This document shows, one piece after another, positions 25,234 through 37,999 of a stretch of 64,000 bases of DNA. Position 1 is the first letter of the stretch. Each line of letters begins with the position of its first letter. The stretch is from Artocarpus heterophyllus (Eukaryota; Streptophyta; Magnoliopsida; Rosales; Moraceae): the NCBI GenBank assembly GCA_025403435.1, contig CM046345.1, positions 18,966,809-19,030,808 on the forward strand. The letters run 5' to 3'. The notes beneath the pieces were generated by a model, which made no database searches, was not told the DNA's origin, and saw nothing but the letters and a program-made list of their open reading frames with translations. Position numbers and translations under genes: made by a program.

Positions 25234-26034
25234 TTACACCTTAACCAAACAAGTTTCTAAATATAGAAGATCACACCTATCTCCTTTGGAAATGAAGTCC
25301 TTGCAATGCTTCTTTAGGTGCCCGATCCTCCCACAGAAGAAGCACTTAAGCTTCTTTAGGTTCTTCTTTCCATTCCCAAAGTTGGGATTGGAACCAAAAG
25401 CAGCTACCATGTTGGCCTCTCCATCCGCTAGAGACTCCCTGAGCAGCAGTTCAAACTCTTGTAACAGTTTCATCAATTCTGTTAAGGTCATATCCTGCCT
25501 ATTGCTTAAATTAAAAGTAGCTCTAAACGAAATAAATTCCTTTGACAGAGTCTCAAATACCATAGTCATCTGAGTTTCAGCATTGATGTTGGCTCCATTG
25601 GTTTAAGCCTCAGCGAGTTAACACATGACCAACATCATGTGATCCTTTACAGATGTCCCCGGTCTCTGTTTACAGTTTAAGAGTTTTCGAAGCATCCCTT
25701 GCCGCTTTGTTATGGCCTGGCCTCCAAACATGTCTTCAAGATTATCCAAGATCTACTTTGCAGTCTCATAATCTTCATGTTGAGCCTGCAGCATGTTATT
25801 CATGCTAGCCATAACATAGCAGTGGGCCTAATCATTTGCATCTTTACAGCGATCATACGTTTAGAATTGCTCATTAGTGGAATCTCCCGTAGGTTCGGGA
25901 GGACAAGGGGTAGTCAGCATAAATTTTAGTTTCTCAAAGGAGAGGACGATATTCAGGTTCTGTTTTCGATCATTATAATTCTCTTCAGTTAACAGATTTT
26001 TGTCAAGTATCAAAGATAAAGCATTTTTGGACAT
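25234..26034 (-). pseudogene. copia gag, element C (zinc knuckle intact)
   Basis: Starts MSKNALSLILDKNLLTEENY (ATG ending at 26034), the same start as in element A. The C-terminal piece (25234-25569) contains an intact CX2CX4HX4C zinc knuckle, CFFCGRIGHLKKHC, which binds the RNA genome. Frames shift between the two ends. It is the best preserved gag of the three family members here. The first codons downstream are cut by the solo LTR at 25238. Confidence 0.85.
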
Positions 26035-27660
26035 TTTAAATCTACAATAAAGATTCATATATCAAACATAAGCAAACATATCATAATAATTTAGTAAGAT
26101 AACATAATCATGTAAAAACATACAAATGTGTTTATGTGTCAAAACCTTGAAAATATCACAACCTTACAACGATAATTCCTAACTCAGAATTCAACAAGAT
26201 CCTAGGGGAGTCATGCCAAATTCAATTAGGAACACAGATCCCCTCCTAATTAATATATGTCATCCAGAACCCGTATGATCCAGCATATATTAATAATCGT
26301 TTCTTTGGCCATTAATTTTATTAACAGAGCTCCTAGGGGAGGTTAATAATAAAATTAACGTGAGTGTATAACCATTGTTTTAAAATTTTATCCATGATTT
26401 ATAATCACCACCTAGGAGTGTGCAACCATAACCCAAGCTAAAATACCTTATCCTCTCAGAGATCCAATCTAGTACATGATAGAAATCCCTTCCTAGGAGT
26501 TGGAACCTCCATGTTCTTCCTATGGACCAATGATAGAGGCCGTAGGTCCTCTCTTCGAAAACCTTCTCCCACTCAATCTTTTGAAATCAATGTTTTATTT
26601 TAAGAGACATGCATGAACGATTTTAATATGAGCGGCACTCCCTATTCTATATGACATGTTATCAATATACATAGCAAATCATATTATAATGCAGACAAGC
26701 AAAGCTACAAGCAAAATAATAATAACCATAATATTATAGTTTCACCCTAGAGAATAGAAATCAAAGATTACAAGAGAATAATCGAAACATATTATCGATT
26801 CTTCATCCTTGAAGCTTCAAGCTGTATCCTTCTTCATGTAATACCCATCTTCAAGTCTTCAATCCCGTATGAATCGAATACTTCATATTTTCAATCATAT
26901 CCAAATTTAATGTTTCTCAGAATTGTCCCAAAAATAAAATTAAAACTGCATTGAAAAACTGCACCCTTTTTGGAAAAATTTCCAGCTCTCTGCCGGCAAG
27001 CCGATATGGGTGATTGGCCTATCGATTCATGACAGTTCGGCCTATCGCCAGAGCCACCTGATTAAAGCCCCGCTATCGGCCTGCCGAACCTTATGTCTGG
27101 CCTACTAATTTGCAACCATCGGCCTACCGAACTAGAGGGTTCGGCATGCCAACCCAGCAAAAATCACCCTTTCTAGAAAATATAATTTTTAATGTAATTT
27201 ATCAATTTTATTTTCAACAATTCAAAAACATAAAATTAGAGACTCGGGAAATGCCAAGGAGCGTCATCATCCATCTTCTAGATCTTCCTTCTAGATCCAT
27301 CTTCTCCGATGATTATTTAATTATTAAATTCTTATAAATTTAAAATTAAATAATAATTCCTGGACAGAGATGATAGTCGATCATCTGCCATCTAATTACA
27401 TGCAAAACTTAGATATACATTCTAACCTCTAAGAAACCATAATTGGTATAAATTAATTAACTAATAAATAATTAAATAACCATTTAATCAACCATAATTA
27501 ATTAATAAACATTCACCACATAATACATGACAACATAAAATTAGCTAAAAACCTAGATTGCCAACTTTCTATAAAATTAAATTCAAGCATAGGAGAAATT
27601 AAGATCACAAAATTTATACATATAGTATGATCACAAACTCGTAAATTTATGTAAAAACCA
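26035..27660 (-). other. Untranslated leader of element C with motif cluster
   Basis: Collinear with the leader of element A. At 26990-27160 are about seven copies of the GGCCTGCCGAAC-type motif (TATCGGCCTGCCGAACC, CATCGGCCTACCGAAC, GGTTCGGCATGCC). No ORF of note. Confidence 0.75.
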
Positions 27661-27661
27661 T

Positions 27662-27674
27662 GGGTCTGATACCA
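27662..27674 (-). other. Primer binding site of element C
   Basis: Minus strand TGGTATCAGACCC, two bases from the 5' LTR end, is complementary in type to initiator tRNA-Met. It is better preserved than in element A. Confidence 0.85.
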
Positions 27675-27676
27675 AT

Positions 27677-29682
27677 TGTTGGAAAAATAATATACAATAG
27701 AATTTTAAAAATTTTATATCAGAGTATTGTACAAAACACAAGTTTGACACGCTATATGCATAAATTAACTAGATCTTACTAACCTTTGAGCACCGAAGAA
27801 CTCTCGCAAACAGTGAAGAGAAGTAACTTTTCAAAAGAGCCTCAATCAACTGGTCTTTTTTGCTATTCTCTATCCATGATCAGAGTGAGTGTGGGCTTAC
27901 ATGTACAGCTCTTCCTCCAGGTGACTCTCCTTCCAACCAATTGAAAGAACCCAAAGCTAGTGTTCATAATTTGTGAACAAGAGCTCTCAAGGAGTTTCAG
28001 ATTCTCACCAGCAGAGTATCACTCTTAATCTCTCAATTGATCTGAATAACTTATGAGACTCACTTCCTATTTTTAGAGGTTGGGTCTAGGGTCAGTCTTA
28101 ATCAGATAAGGTCTCAAAAATTCGAATCAGAATCAAATTCAGATCAATATCTGATGAAATCTACGTAAAACCACGTGATCTTTTTATCTCGCATCGGTAG
28201 GCCGATCTGCCTAATCGGCAGGCAAAACTTAAGGGTCAGTATGCTGAATTGTCGAAAAAAATCTTAGTGAACCTTTTATTTTTCACCCGAGATTCTATAG
28301 GATAAAGTCTCAGTTCTAATTCAAATAACCAATAGAGAAGTTATCTAATTAAAACAACTTTATCTAGATAATCCCTAGGAAAATAAATGAATTCTTAATA
28401 ATTCTACAAGTTTATCTTGATTTAATTTATTCAAAATTAAATCAGCTGATAAACAGTCAAGAATTTTTTGATCCCAATAATTCAACAAGTTTATCTTGAA
28501 TAAATTTTATCGCAAAATTAATTCAACCGACAAATAGACATGAATTATTTGATTCTTCTAAATTTCAACCAATCTAATAATTCTAACATAAGTCATCAAT
28601 TATTGAAAAAGCACGCCGTATCATTATAAGATTTTGTGAGCCAGCAAAGGGGACCAAATAGACCAATATAGTTCAAGCTCTCGATAATTACAAAACCCAA
28701 TATCCCAGATATACATTTCATAACTATCAACTCCAATGCTACTCTACTAAAAGCTTGGAGCTACACTCTCAAACTACATAGAATTACGAAGCCTGTATAG
28801 CTAAATCTTCATGACATATCATAGTGTATCATATCCCCATAGGATTATCCATAATCGACTTAAGGACAAGTTCTGTCTTACCTTCCCGATTATTTTTATC
28901 TTACGTTCCATTATCTCACCATCAGAAAACTCAACATCCAAAGACAGTATACGAATTGGTTACACCTATGTATCCAAATGGTTAAGGGCTCTAGTTTTTC
29001 AATTACAGGATAACACATATAAGAGAATATCACAACTCTTAAGAGAAGCTATGCATTCCATATCTATGAATAACAAGTCTACGCTACCAAGAGTCATGCC
29101 TCTAATGTACCAGCATACATACCACTATTAAGATGTAGGTGTCACCCTTTGGTACATCAAAAGACACAAGTCAAGATAACGGGCCCACTATTCATCTCAG
29201 GAATAAGATACAATACAAATGATTGTCTAAAGTGAATCGATTTACCGAGATAGAATTATTAATCCAAATCAATTCACTTTATGTCCTGATCTAACACATC
29301 GTCACCTATAACAATGTGCCAATATTTCTATAAATAGAGTCCACCTCTGATAGTCAAGACAGACCACTCCCAATAGGGATAAATACAACATAACAATTTT
29401 TACATGAATAAAACGCCCAACTTTATTCCCTCGATTGCGGATCTTATGATTTAGACCGTCACCTTAAGAATCGTGTCTTCCGCATAATTTGTCCATCATA
29501 TGCCCAATTCTTAAAGGTTTAGACCGACAGTCTCAGACTTTTGTTTGCTTAACATACATTCAAAAAATATGAACATAAAGAGGACAAGATTTGGTATATA
29601 AACAATAAATAAATTCTTTATTGATAAAAATGTCTCCAAAAACTTATTATATTTTTACTCCTTAAGGCATACATGTCTAACA
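27677..29682 (-). repeat. 5' LTR of element C, complete
   Basis: The plus strand runs TGTTGGAAAAAT...GCATACATGTCTAACA, 2006 bp, alignable end to end with the element A LTRs. A weaker motif pair lies at 28195-28245 (GCATCGGTAGGCCGATC, ATCGGCAGGCAAAAC). Element D LTR sequence starts at the next base. Confidence 0.88.
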
Positions 29683-29937
29683 AAGTCGTCGAAGGAAAAA
29701 CTGTATGACGTGTGACCACCCGTATTCCGATCGTAAAAAGAGAATAGCAAAGAAGACCAATTGGTTAAGGCTCTTCCAAAATACTCTTCTCTGGTCAATG
29801 TTTCTATGGTCTTCAGTCTATTAAAGAGGTATGTAAGATCTTTTATTAATTTATATACTTAGTATGTCAAACTTATTATTTAGAAAATACTATTTTTAAA
29901 AATATTTTAAAACTTTGTTAGATATCATTTTCTAACA
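29683..29937 (+). repeat. 5' LTR of element D, right fragment, and PBS
   Basis: Matches the last 265 bp of the D 3' LTR (about 37022-37286), including GACCACCCG, CTACTAAAGAGGTATGTAAGATC-type sequence and TTTTCTAACA at the end. It is followed at 29940-29952 by TAGTATCTGAGAC, a decayed tRNA-Met PBS. The missing middle was displaced by element C. Confidence 0.82.
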
Positions 29938-29952
29938 ATTAGTATCTGAGAC

Positions 29953-31470
29953 ATGGCTTTACATTGATTTTACAGGTTTGTTATCATGCTATGTGATCTT
30001 ATTTTCTCCTGTACTTGAATTAAATTTTTTAAAGAGTTGACACTCTAGGGTTTCTATATATAATTAAATATTGTCATGAGATTATATGGTGGATGTTTAT
30101 TAATTAATTATGGTTAATTAAATTTTTGTTTTAATTATTATATTAATTAATTAATTTTGCTGGTTATGGTTCCTCAAAGGTTAGAATGTTTATCTAGGTT
30201 TTTTATGTAATTAGATGGCAGTCTACCATCGCCGTCTAGGGCTTGTTATTTTAATTTTTGATTTATAAAATTTGTATGAAGATAATTATTTGGAGTGAAG
30301 ATGGATCTAGAAGATGAGGATAATTGGAGTTCTCTATGTTTATAAATTTTTATGTTTTTGAATTATTGAAAAATAAAAATTACTTAAAAATTATTTTTAC
30401 AAAAGTTTGGAAAGACGTTGGTTTAGCATCGGTCGATAGGCCAATTACCTAGTCCTGGCAGGCCAATGGCGGCGGATTGTCAAGCCAGTGGTCATAGACC
30501 TGTAGGCCAGCAGCAAGCTGAACCATTATTTTAAAATAGTGTGTTTTTCAAAGCAATTTTTATTTTTGTCTTTTTGAGACAATTTTGACAAACATGAAAT
30601 TTTATGATAATTAGAAAAATAAATTTGTAATCTATATGAGATTGAAAAATTAAAGACGAATGCCACATGAAGAAGGATACAACGAGAAGATACAAGATGA
30701 AAAATTGATATATGCTTCGATTGACCTTTTGTAATTTTTATTTTCTTTTCTCTAGGATGGAACCATGATATTACGGCTGTTTATTATATTACTTATAACT
30801 TTGCATATTCCGTTGCTTGTCTGTATTATAATATGTTTTATCATGTATGTTAATAACATGACATGTAGAATAGGGAGTGCTGCGTATTAAAAATTGTTCA
30901 TGTATGTTAACATAAAACCTTGATTTCTAAAATGTTGAGTGGGAGAAGGTTTTCAAAGAGAGGACTTAAGGCCTTCATCATTGGCCCATAGGTAATACAT
31001 AGTTGTTCCAACCCCAAGGAAAGGATTACATCATGTACGGGGTTAGATCTTCGAGAAGATAATTTGCTTTAGCATGGTTTATCGTTGTTCACCCCAAGGT
31101 GGTGATTATAAACCATGGATAAAGAAGTTGAAATATGGTTATATACTCAAGATTAATTTTATTATTAACCTTCTCTAAGATCTTTGTTAATAAAGTTAAT
31201 GGCCAAAGAAAATAATTATTAGTATATGCTAGATCAGACGGGTCTTGGAGGGTATATACTAATTGGAGGGAATCCATGCTCCTAATTAAATTTGACAAAT
31301 CTCCCCAAAGTGGCTTGTTGAATTCTGAGTTAGTGATTATCGTTATAAGGTTGTAAATTTTTCAAGGTTTTGACATACAAACACATTGTATGCTTACTTG
31401 TTTATGTTGTCTTACTAAATTGTTATTGAATTTTTGCTTTTGTTTGGTATATGTTTCTTTATTATAGACT
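29953..31470 (+). other. Leader of element D with motif cluster
   Basis: Non-coding DNA, collinear with the leaders of A and C in the opposite orientation. The decayed motif cluster (GATAGGCCAATT, CTGGCAGGCCAATG, TGTAGGCCAGCAG) lies at 30425-30525. No gene is seen. Confidence 0.7.
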
Positions 31471-32345
31471 AAAATGTCTACAAACGCTTTATCTTTGATA
31501 CTCGATAAAAACATATTAACTGGCAAGAATTATAATGATTGAAAATAGAAACTAAATATCATCCTATCCTTTGAGAAACTAAAATTTGTGCAAACAACAC
31601 TATGTCCTCCTACTCCTACTAGCGAATCCACTAATGAAAAAATCTAAGCATATGATCACTGGAAGGTTGTTGATGATCAGGCCCGCTGCTATATCATGGT
31701 TAGCATGAATGACATGCTATAGGCTTAACATGAAGATTATGAGATTGCTTAGCAGATCTTAGATAATCTTGATAATATGTTTGGACGCCAAGCCTTGATG
31801 AAGTAGCAACGGGCTCTTCAGAAACTTCTTAGCTGCAAGTAAAGACCAGGGACGCCTATGAAGTAGCATATGATGTTGGTCATGGGTTACCTCATGAAGG
31901 CTCAAACCCATGTAGCCGACATTGATGTTCAGTCACAGATGACTATGGTTTTTGAGACTCTTTCTAAGGACTTAATCTTGTTTAAAACTTCATATAATTT
32001 GACCAATATACAGGACGTGACCTTAACTGAGCAGATGAAGTATTTACTAGAGTTTAAGAATCTGATCAGAGAAGCTCCAGCTGGTGGCGAGACAAACTTG
32101 GCAGTTACATCTAGTTCCAATTTCAATTCTGGGAGTGGAAAGAAGCAAAAAGCCAAGAACAGAAACTCTTCTAGTCTGACAAAAGGCAGAGATAAGAAGA
32201 AAAAGAAAAGGAACCTGAAGAAACTAAAGTTTTTCTTCTATGGGAAAGGGGCAGATAAAGAAGAATTGTAAGAACTTCCAATCTAAAGGAGGTAAGTGTG
32301 AACTTCTAGTTATTGAGAGTTGTTTAGTTCAAGAATCAAGTGATA
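31471..32345 (+). pseudogene. copia gag, element D
   Basis: Starts at ATGTCTACAAACGC (31471) with the family sequence ALSLILDKNILTGKNYND, broken soon by a stop (TGGAAA to TGAAAA near 31541). The middle piece at 31870-32271 has MLVMGYLMKAQTH and a Lys-rich stretch. The zinc knuckle is destroyed: FFFYGKGAD occupies the site of CFFCGRxGH. It is more decayed than the A and C copies, in line with D being oldest. Confidence 0.82.
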
Positions 32346-33620
32346 CTTAGGCCATAGATTCTGAAGTGATTAATCATGTTTATGTTTCTCTATAGGGGTT
32401 CAAGGGAACAAGAAATCTGCTACATGAGCACTTTACACTTTGGATGGGGGATGAATCCTTAGTTTTGGCTAAAATAGTGGGAGATGTTCATTGTTCTTTT
32501 TATAGTTATATGAGCTTAGTTTGAGGGATTTTTTTATGTTCCTAAACATAAAAGAAATTTAATTTATGTCGCTTGTCCATTTAGAGACTCTTATTCAATT
32601 TCTTTTAATAAAAATGTTATAATTCGTAAAAACAAATCTTTTATCTATAATGGATGGATGCAAAACAACCTATATTTTATCAAACCTAAGATGGACTCAC
32701 TGCTTAACACTAAGATTAATGATAATTCTAAGAGACTTAAAACTTCTCACTCTAATAAGACTTATCTTTGGCACTTATAATTAGGTCACATTAGCTTGAA
32801 TTTCAAAGGTTGGTAAAGGATGGACCTTTAAGTCATTTAGAGATAGAATCTATACCATAATGTGAATCTTGTTTAGAGGGCAAAATAAAAAAGACCATTT
32901 GAATCAAAGGGCAATCGAGCCAAAGGGGCTCTAGAACTTGTGCGTAGTGATGTTTGTAGTCCCATGACATCAAGATCCGAGGAGGATACGAGTATTTTGT
33001 CACTTTTATTGTTGATTACTCAAGATATAGGTATGTCTACCTAATGCATCATAAGAGCAAAACTTTTAACAAGTTCAGAGAGTTTCAAGATGAAGAGGAG
33101 AAACAATTAGATAAACCCATAAAGATACTTTGATCCAATCGAGGTAGATAATACCTTTCCTATGAGTTTTTAGGATACTTATTAGAGAATGAGATTTTAT
33201 CCTATTTGACTACACCAAGCACTCCGCAACAAAACAGTATAGCTAAAAGAAGAAATAGGACTTTGTTGGACATGATTAGGTACATGATGAGTTATTCGAT
33301 ATTGTCTTTATTCCTTTGGGGATATGCACTACAAACCGCATATTATCTTTTGAATGATGTGCCTTTAAAATTAGTTCCTAAAACTCTTTATGAGTTGTGG
33401 ATGGATAGGAAGACATTCTTAAACTATATGAGTATATAGGGATGTCCTACTTATATCTTGTACAAGGAAGCAAATAAGTTGGAAGCACATTCGAAAGTAA
33501 GTGTTTGTGGGATATCCAAAAGGGACAAAGGGAGGTTGTTTTTATAACCCAAAAGAAAATAAAATCATGGTTTCAATGAATGTGACTTTCCTTAAGAAAG
33601 TTACATGACCGACTTTAAGC
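32346..33620 (+). pseudogene. copia protease, pre-integrase and integrase, element D
   Basis: The protease motif reads AIDSEVINHV at 32353-32378 (DSE, not DSG). Pre-integrase KTYLWHL follows near 32760, the integrase piece DVCSPMT near 32950, then NYSRYRYVYLMHHKSKT-like sequence near 33010. [20 protein letters not shown] at 33206-33439 covers the region of the catalytic Glu, where the expected glutamate is replaced by Lys (AKRRNRT against the usual xERxNRT). Multiple stops and frameshifts. Confidence 0.82.
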
Positions 33621-33879
33621 CTTGTAGTAGCGTGGTACTCGAGAAGTTAGCGAGTGATACAATCACTTCAAGGGTTCCGTTGAAATCAATCCAATTAATG
33701 TAGAAAAACCAACTAAACAATAACCTAGTGAGCTTCGACATAGTGGGAGGATAGGGCATCAACTCGAGAGTATATGTTCAATGGTAAAGCTTACTTGGAT
33801 GAATCGATTGAACATGACAGGGATCTTTATACTTACATAGAGGCTATAGAGGACGTTGATTCAAAGCTCTAGGCAAAAG

Positions 33880-34770
33880 CTATAAACACTAGGATGAATA
33901 TGAACACGAATCAAGTCTTGGAGCTGTGGACCTTCCAAAAGGGGTAAGACCCATAGGATGTAAGTGGGTCTACAAAAGAAAGGAAGGAGCAGATAGGAAA
34001 GTCAAAACCTATAAGCTAGACTAGTAGCAAAGGGATATATGCAAAAGGAATGAATCGATTACGAGAAAACCTTTTTTACTATAGTCATGCTTAAGTCCAT
34101 TTACATTCTCTTGTCTATTGTTGCTGCTCTTCACTATAAGATTTGGCAAATGGATGTCAAGACGGTCTTTCTGAATGGCTATCTTAATGAGACCATATAT
34201 ATGGAGAGCTAGACAAGTTCAAAGCTAAAGGTCAAGAGAATAAGGTCTGTAAGCTAATAAAGTCTATTTATGGAGTGAAGTAAGCTTCTTGTTCTTGGAA
34301 CATAAGATTTGATTAAGTGATCAAGACTTATAGGTTTGAACAAAATATAGACGTATCATATGTTTACAAACATATTAAGGATGAAAAAGTGGTTTTTCTA
34401 CTGCTTTATATAGATGACATTCTGCTTGTTCACAATAATGTTGGGGCATTGTATTAGTCAAATTATGGTTGAACAAGCAGTTTGACATGAATGATATAGG
34501 TGAAGCTGATTATGTCCTAGGCATCTAAGTCTTTCGGGATAGAAAAAAAGAAAATGATAGCTTTATCCTAAGCTATCTACCTAATAAAATTTTTGAGAAG
34601 TGTGCAATGTAGAATTCTAAGATATATGAGCAACCATCTAGGTCTGAAATTACTCTTTCTATAAAGACTCTTCAAAATCTAATAAAGAAAGAGAATACAC
34701 GAGTAGTCTCATATATACTATGCTTTGCATATGACCAGACATATGTTATGCAGTTAGGATAGTAAGTTGA
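33880..34770 (+). pseudogene. copia reverse transcriptase, element D
   Basis: RT segments in several frames: KWVYKRKEGADRKVKTYK near 33965, then WQMDVKTVFLNGYL near 34147. The active site LLLYIDDILLV near 34400 has Ile in the YVDD box, a tolerated variant. Stops are frequent. The order and content are the same as in element A on the opposite strand. Confidence 0.82.
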
Positions 34771-34899
34771 TTTCAATCAGATCCAAGACCAAACCATTGG
34801 GTTGTAGTCAAACATATTTTCAAGTGCTTGAGAAGGATTAGAGGTTATGTGCTAGTGTATTCTGGTGAGGATCTAAAAACTCTTGCACACACTGACTCA

Positions 34900-35343
34900 G
34901 ATTTTTAATCCTATCTAGATTAGAGAAAATTGATTTTAGGATCAGTGTTGACTCCGGGAGGAGGCACCATTGTTTGAAGAAGTATCAAACAAAATTGCAC
35001 TTTAGATTCAACGATGGAGGCCGAGTATGTAGCAGCTAGTGAAGCATCGAAAGAAGCTGTGTGGCTTTGCAAGTTCTTTAGGGATTTTGAGGTATTTTCT
35101 AGCATGGAAAAGCCAATGTCATTATATTGTCATAACGTTGCAGTGATAATTAATACTAAGGAACAAAAATTTCATAAGAAGAGTAAACATATACATCAAA
35201 AGTATCATATGAAAAAGGACTTTGTTGAGAGTGAAAATGTTACAGTGTGCAAGATCGTGTCTAAGGACAATATAGCTGGTCCTTTCATGAAGACACTATC
35301 GACAAAGGTTTTCAAGAAGCACATAAAGGCTATGAGGATGTAA
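34900..35343 (+). pseudogene. copia RNase H, element D
   Basis: The plus-strand frame 35014-35343 starts MEAEYVAASEASKEAVW, with the catalytic Glu, and continues with HKKSKHIHQKYHMKKDFV and DNIAGPFMKTL. The part before it (about 34900-35013) is in other frames. It removes the RNA template during cDNA synthesis. It is followed by a stop and the PPT 27 bp later. Confidence 0.85.
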
Positions 35344-35370
35344 AACATGTCATATTTACTCACTTAGAGC

Positions 35371-35380
35371 AAGTGGGAGA
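35371..35380 (+). other. Polypurine tract of element D
   Basis: AAGTGGGAGA immediately before the 3' LTR, preceded by GAGC. This is the standard plus-strand primer position and matches plant copia tracts. Confidence 0.85.
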
Positions 35381-37286
35381 TATAGGTTCCCTAAGGATTA
35401 AATAATATAATAAGTTTTTAGAGACATTTAATCAATAAAGAGTTTATTTATTATTTATATATATAAAATGTTGTCCTCTTTATGTTTATTTCTATTGAAT
35501 ACATTATAAGCAACAAAAGTTTGAGACCGTCAATCTAAACCTTTAAATCATGCATATGATGGATAGATTATGCGAAAGACATGAATCTTAAAGGTGATAG
35601 TCTAAATGATAAGGTCGACAATCGAGGAAATAAAGTTGGGCGCTTTATTCATATTAGGATTGTTATGCTACTATATCCCTAATGAGAGATTACTTATCTT
35701 GGTCATCAGAGTGGGACTCCATGAGTAGTAACATTGGTATATTGTCATAGGTGATGATATATTCAATCGAGACAAAAGTTGAATTAATTTTATTAATAAT
35801 TTCATTTGTTTAAATCAATTCACTTTTGATAATCATATGTGATATCTTAATCTTGAAATGAACAATAGGCCCATATTCCTGACTTGTGTCTTTTGATGTA
35901 CCAAAGGGTAACATCCAGATTTGATGATGGTACGTATACCGATACATTGAAGACATAACTCTGGATTGAGTAGACCCATTGTTCATGGATATAGAATCCA
36001 TAGCTCTTTTGTAGAGTAAATGATATTCTCTTATAGGTATTATCCTATAATTGAATGATTGTAGCGCTCAACCATTTGGATATATAGGTGTAATCAAATG
36101 ATGTACTATTTATAAATAGTTTCTAATGGTGAGATAATGAAACAAAAGATAAAAATAATCAAAAAAGTAAAATAGAATTTATCATTAAGCCGATTATGAA
36201 TATCCTATGGGAATATTACACATTATGATATGTCATAGACAGTTAACTTATTGGAGCTCTATAATTTTATATAGTGCGAGAATGCAGTTCTAAGCTTTTA
36301 GTGGAGTAGTGTTAGAGTTAATAATTATAAAATATATATATTTGAGTGTGCTATTTTATAATTATAGGAGCTTGATTTATATATGTCCATTAGGTCCTCT
36401 TTGCTAGCTCATAATAATTCTTATAACGATACGGTAAGTTTTTCCCACATATTAGTGACTTATGTTAATTATTAGATTGGCTAAAATTCAAGTTGATTAG
36501 ATTTAATAATTCATGAATGGTTTACTGGTTGAATTAATTTTGTGAATTAATTCAAGATAAACATATTGGATTATTTGGATATATTTTATTTGATATCGAA
36601 TTATATGTACATGACTACTTTAATTAAATAACTTCTCTATTGGGTTATTTGAATTAAGACTAAGGCTTTATCTAAGATTCCAACGTGAAATAAAATATTC
36701 TGAGATTTCTAGATCATCGCTTGTTCGGCATACCAGTGGCCAAGTTCGGAAGGCCAATCACACAAATCAGTAACCTGACCGTGCAATAATCCTATTATGT
36801 TTGACGTGTTTTTGATCAGAAGTTAATCCAAACTCAAATTTTGAAGCCTAATCTGATAGGGATTAATCCCAAATTAGACCACTATATAAAGAGAACTATT
36901 TTTCATTATTTCTCGGATCATTTGAGAAGTATAAAGTGAGTTTTATACTTAGAGAAATTCTGAAACTCTCAGAGAGCTGTTGTTCAATATCTGGAACCTT
37001 AACTCTTGGTTATCTCAAGTAGTTGGAAGGAGTGTCACCGGTGAAAAAATTATACGACTTGCGACCACCCGCATTTTGATCGTAGAAAGAGAACAGCAAG
37101 GAAGACCAACTGGTTTAGGCTTTTTTAGAATGTTCTTCTCTAGTCGGTGTTTCTACAATCTTTGATCTACTAAAGAGGTATGTAAGATCTTTTATTAATT
37201 TATGTATTTAACGTGTCAAACTTGTTATTTAGAAAAGACTTTGTTTCAAAAAATTTTAAAATTTCACTGCGTATCGTTTTCCAATA
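35381..37286 (+). repeat. 3' LTR of element D
   Basis: Begins TATAGGTTCCCTAAGGATTA (a mutated TGTTAG...) and ends TATCGTTTTCCAATA (a mutated CCAACA), 1906 bp. It aligns in reverse complement with the LTRs of A and C. A weak motif pair (GTTCGGCATACC, AGTTCGGAAGGCC) is at 36723-36755. Confidence 0.85.
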
Positions 37287-37520
37287 TAGGGGCCACACAA
37301 TCTTAAGTGTATACCCCTACACCACTCTCAAAAAAGGCCACATTGGCCCCGATGGCCTTTTGTGTCTTTCTATCCTTATTGAACTAAACATGTAACTTTC
37401 CACGTTGTGTGACAATTAGACCAATGCTTAAGCCTCGATTCTTGTCTTGAGTCTTTCAACGACGGGGCTCTGGTGCTACATTCATTTCTAGGGTAGGTGA
37501 CACCTCGTGTAAAAGAAAAA
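37287..37520 (-). pseudogene. CACTA Ptta-like protein, N-terminal part
   Basis: The minus strand around 37450-37320 gives RGLSIGLIVTQRGKLHV, one stop, FNKDRKTQ and AIGANVA. This resembles the N-terminal block of plant CACTA Ptta proteins (RGxTRGLxLxxxxxxxGKLxV followed by an xPVGENA-type motif). Element D separates it from the C-terminal part at 19190-20280. Motif-level evidence only. Confidence 0.45.
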
Positions 37521-37779
37521 AAAATGTAGCTATTTATATATAAATGCATATGTTAAAACATCGTGAATATATTGTTATTCATACATGACACACAATGACT
37601 GGGCAACTAGGTCGGTCCTAATGAAGGCTCAACTAATCCTACATGTCGTGATGGGACCAGACATTTCTGCATGTTAAAGTAGATGAATGATCATTATATC
37701 TTGTAACATTAAATAATTTTAAAATCATACTAATTATATAACTATCAAAGTATATAAGAAAAATACAATGCGTAAAAAT

Positions 37780-37960
37780 CATTCATCATCACTGCTTGTG
37801 TAAAGATTATCTTCAAAGTCATGATCTACAACATCATCTTCAATGTCATCTTCGTGTGTTAGACACCTCATCATCATCATACTCTTTTATTGTATCATCG
37901 ACCTCCTCATTAAAGGAAAGTTTATTTGTTGTGAACAAAGACATCTTTCTTTGCATCATT
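37780..37960 (-). pseudogene. Acidic C-terminal tail, possibly of a CACTA TNP2 transposase
   Basis: Minus strand: an acidic run HEDDIEDDVVDHDFEDN ending LYTSSDDE and a stop at 37780-37782. An acidic, Asp/Glu-rich tail just upstream of the Ptta gene fits the end of a TNP2-type transposase. No catalytic region is present before the remnant fades out near 38080. Confidence 0.35.
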
Positions 37961-37999
37961 CCCAAAAAAAGCTGACAAACTAGGTAGGTACGTAAAAGA

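Larger units (their letters stand above)
22251..25238 (-). mobile_element. Solo LTR of a Ty3/gypsy (Tekay/Del-like) element
   Basis: 2988 bp with ends TGTAACGCCCC...GGGTGTTACA on the plus strand. Read on the minus strand it starts TGTAACACCC and ends GGGGCGTTACA, like the LTRs of element E (TGTAACACCCC...GGGGCGTGACA). Perfect 5-bp duplications CCTTA flank it (22246-22250 and 25239-25243), and removing it restores the element C protease/gag junction. A TC-rich leader (about 24400-24500, minus) and a TTACTAAGCATTAGC block also match the LTR plan of E. There is no internal region, so an LTR-LTR recombination left it. Confidence 0.92.
20554..29682 (-). mobile_element. Ty1/copia element C, 3' end deleted, interrupted by a solo gypsy LTR
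   Basis: The minus-strand member of the A family, nested in the 5' LTR of D. Order on the plus strand: a short piece of 3' LTR (20554-20633), integrase, pre-integrase, protease (to 22250), solo gypsy LTR (22251-25238), gag, leader, PBS and complete 5' LTR (27677-29682). RT, RNase H and most of the 3' LTR are missing. The break joins LTR and integrase-downstream sequence at AATAACCCTTAGG (about 20625-20640). It cannot move on its own. Confidence 0.82.
20397..37286 (+). mobile_element. Ty1/copia element D, split by element C, decayed
   Basis: The plus-strand element of the A family. Its 5' LTR begins TGTTAGATTAGATGCCCTAAG at 20397, is interrupted by element C, and resumes 29683-29937. Then follow PBS, leader, gag-pol, PPT (35371-35380) and the 3' LTR at 35381-37286. 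Flanking TAAGG and TAGGG look like a mutated 5-bp target duplication. The two copies of the LTR 3' end differ at roughly one base in five by eye, so D is the oldest retrotransposon in the nest. All coding domains carry stops. Confidence 0.8.
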
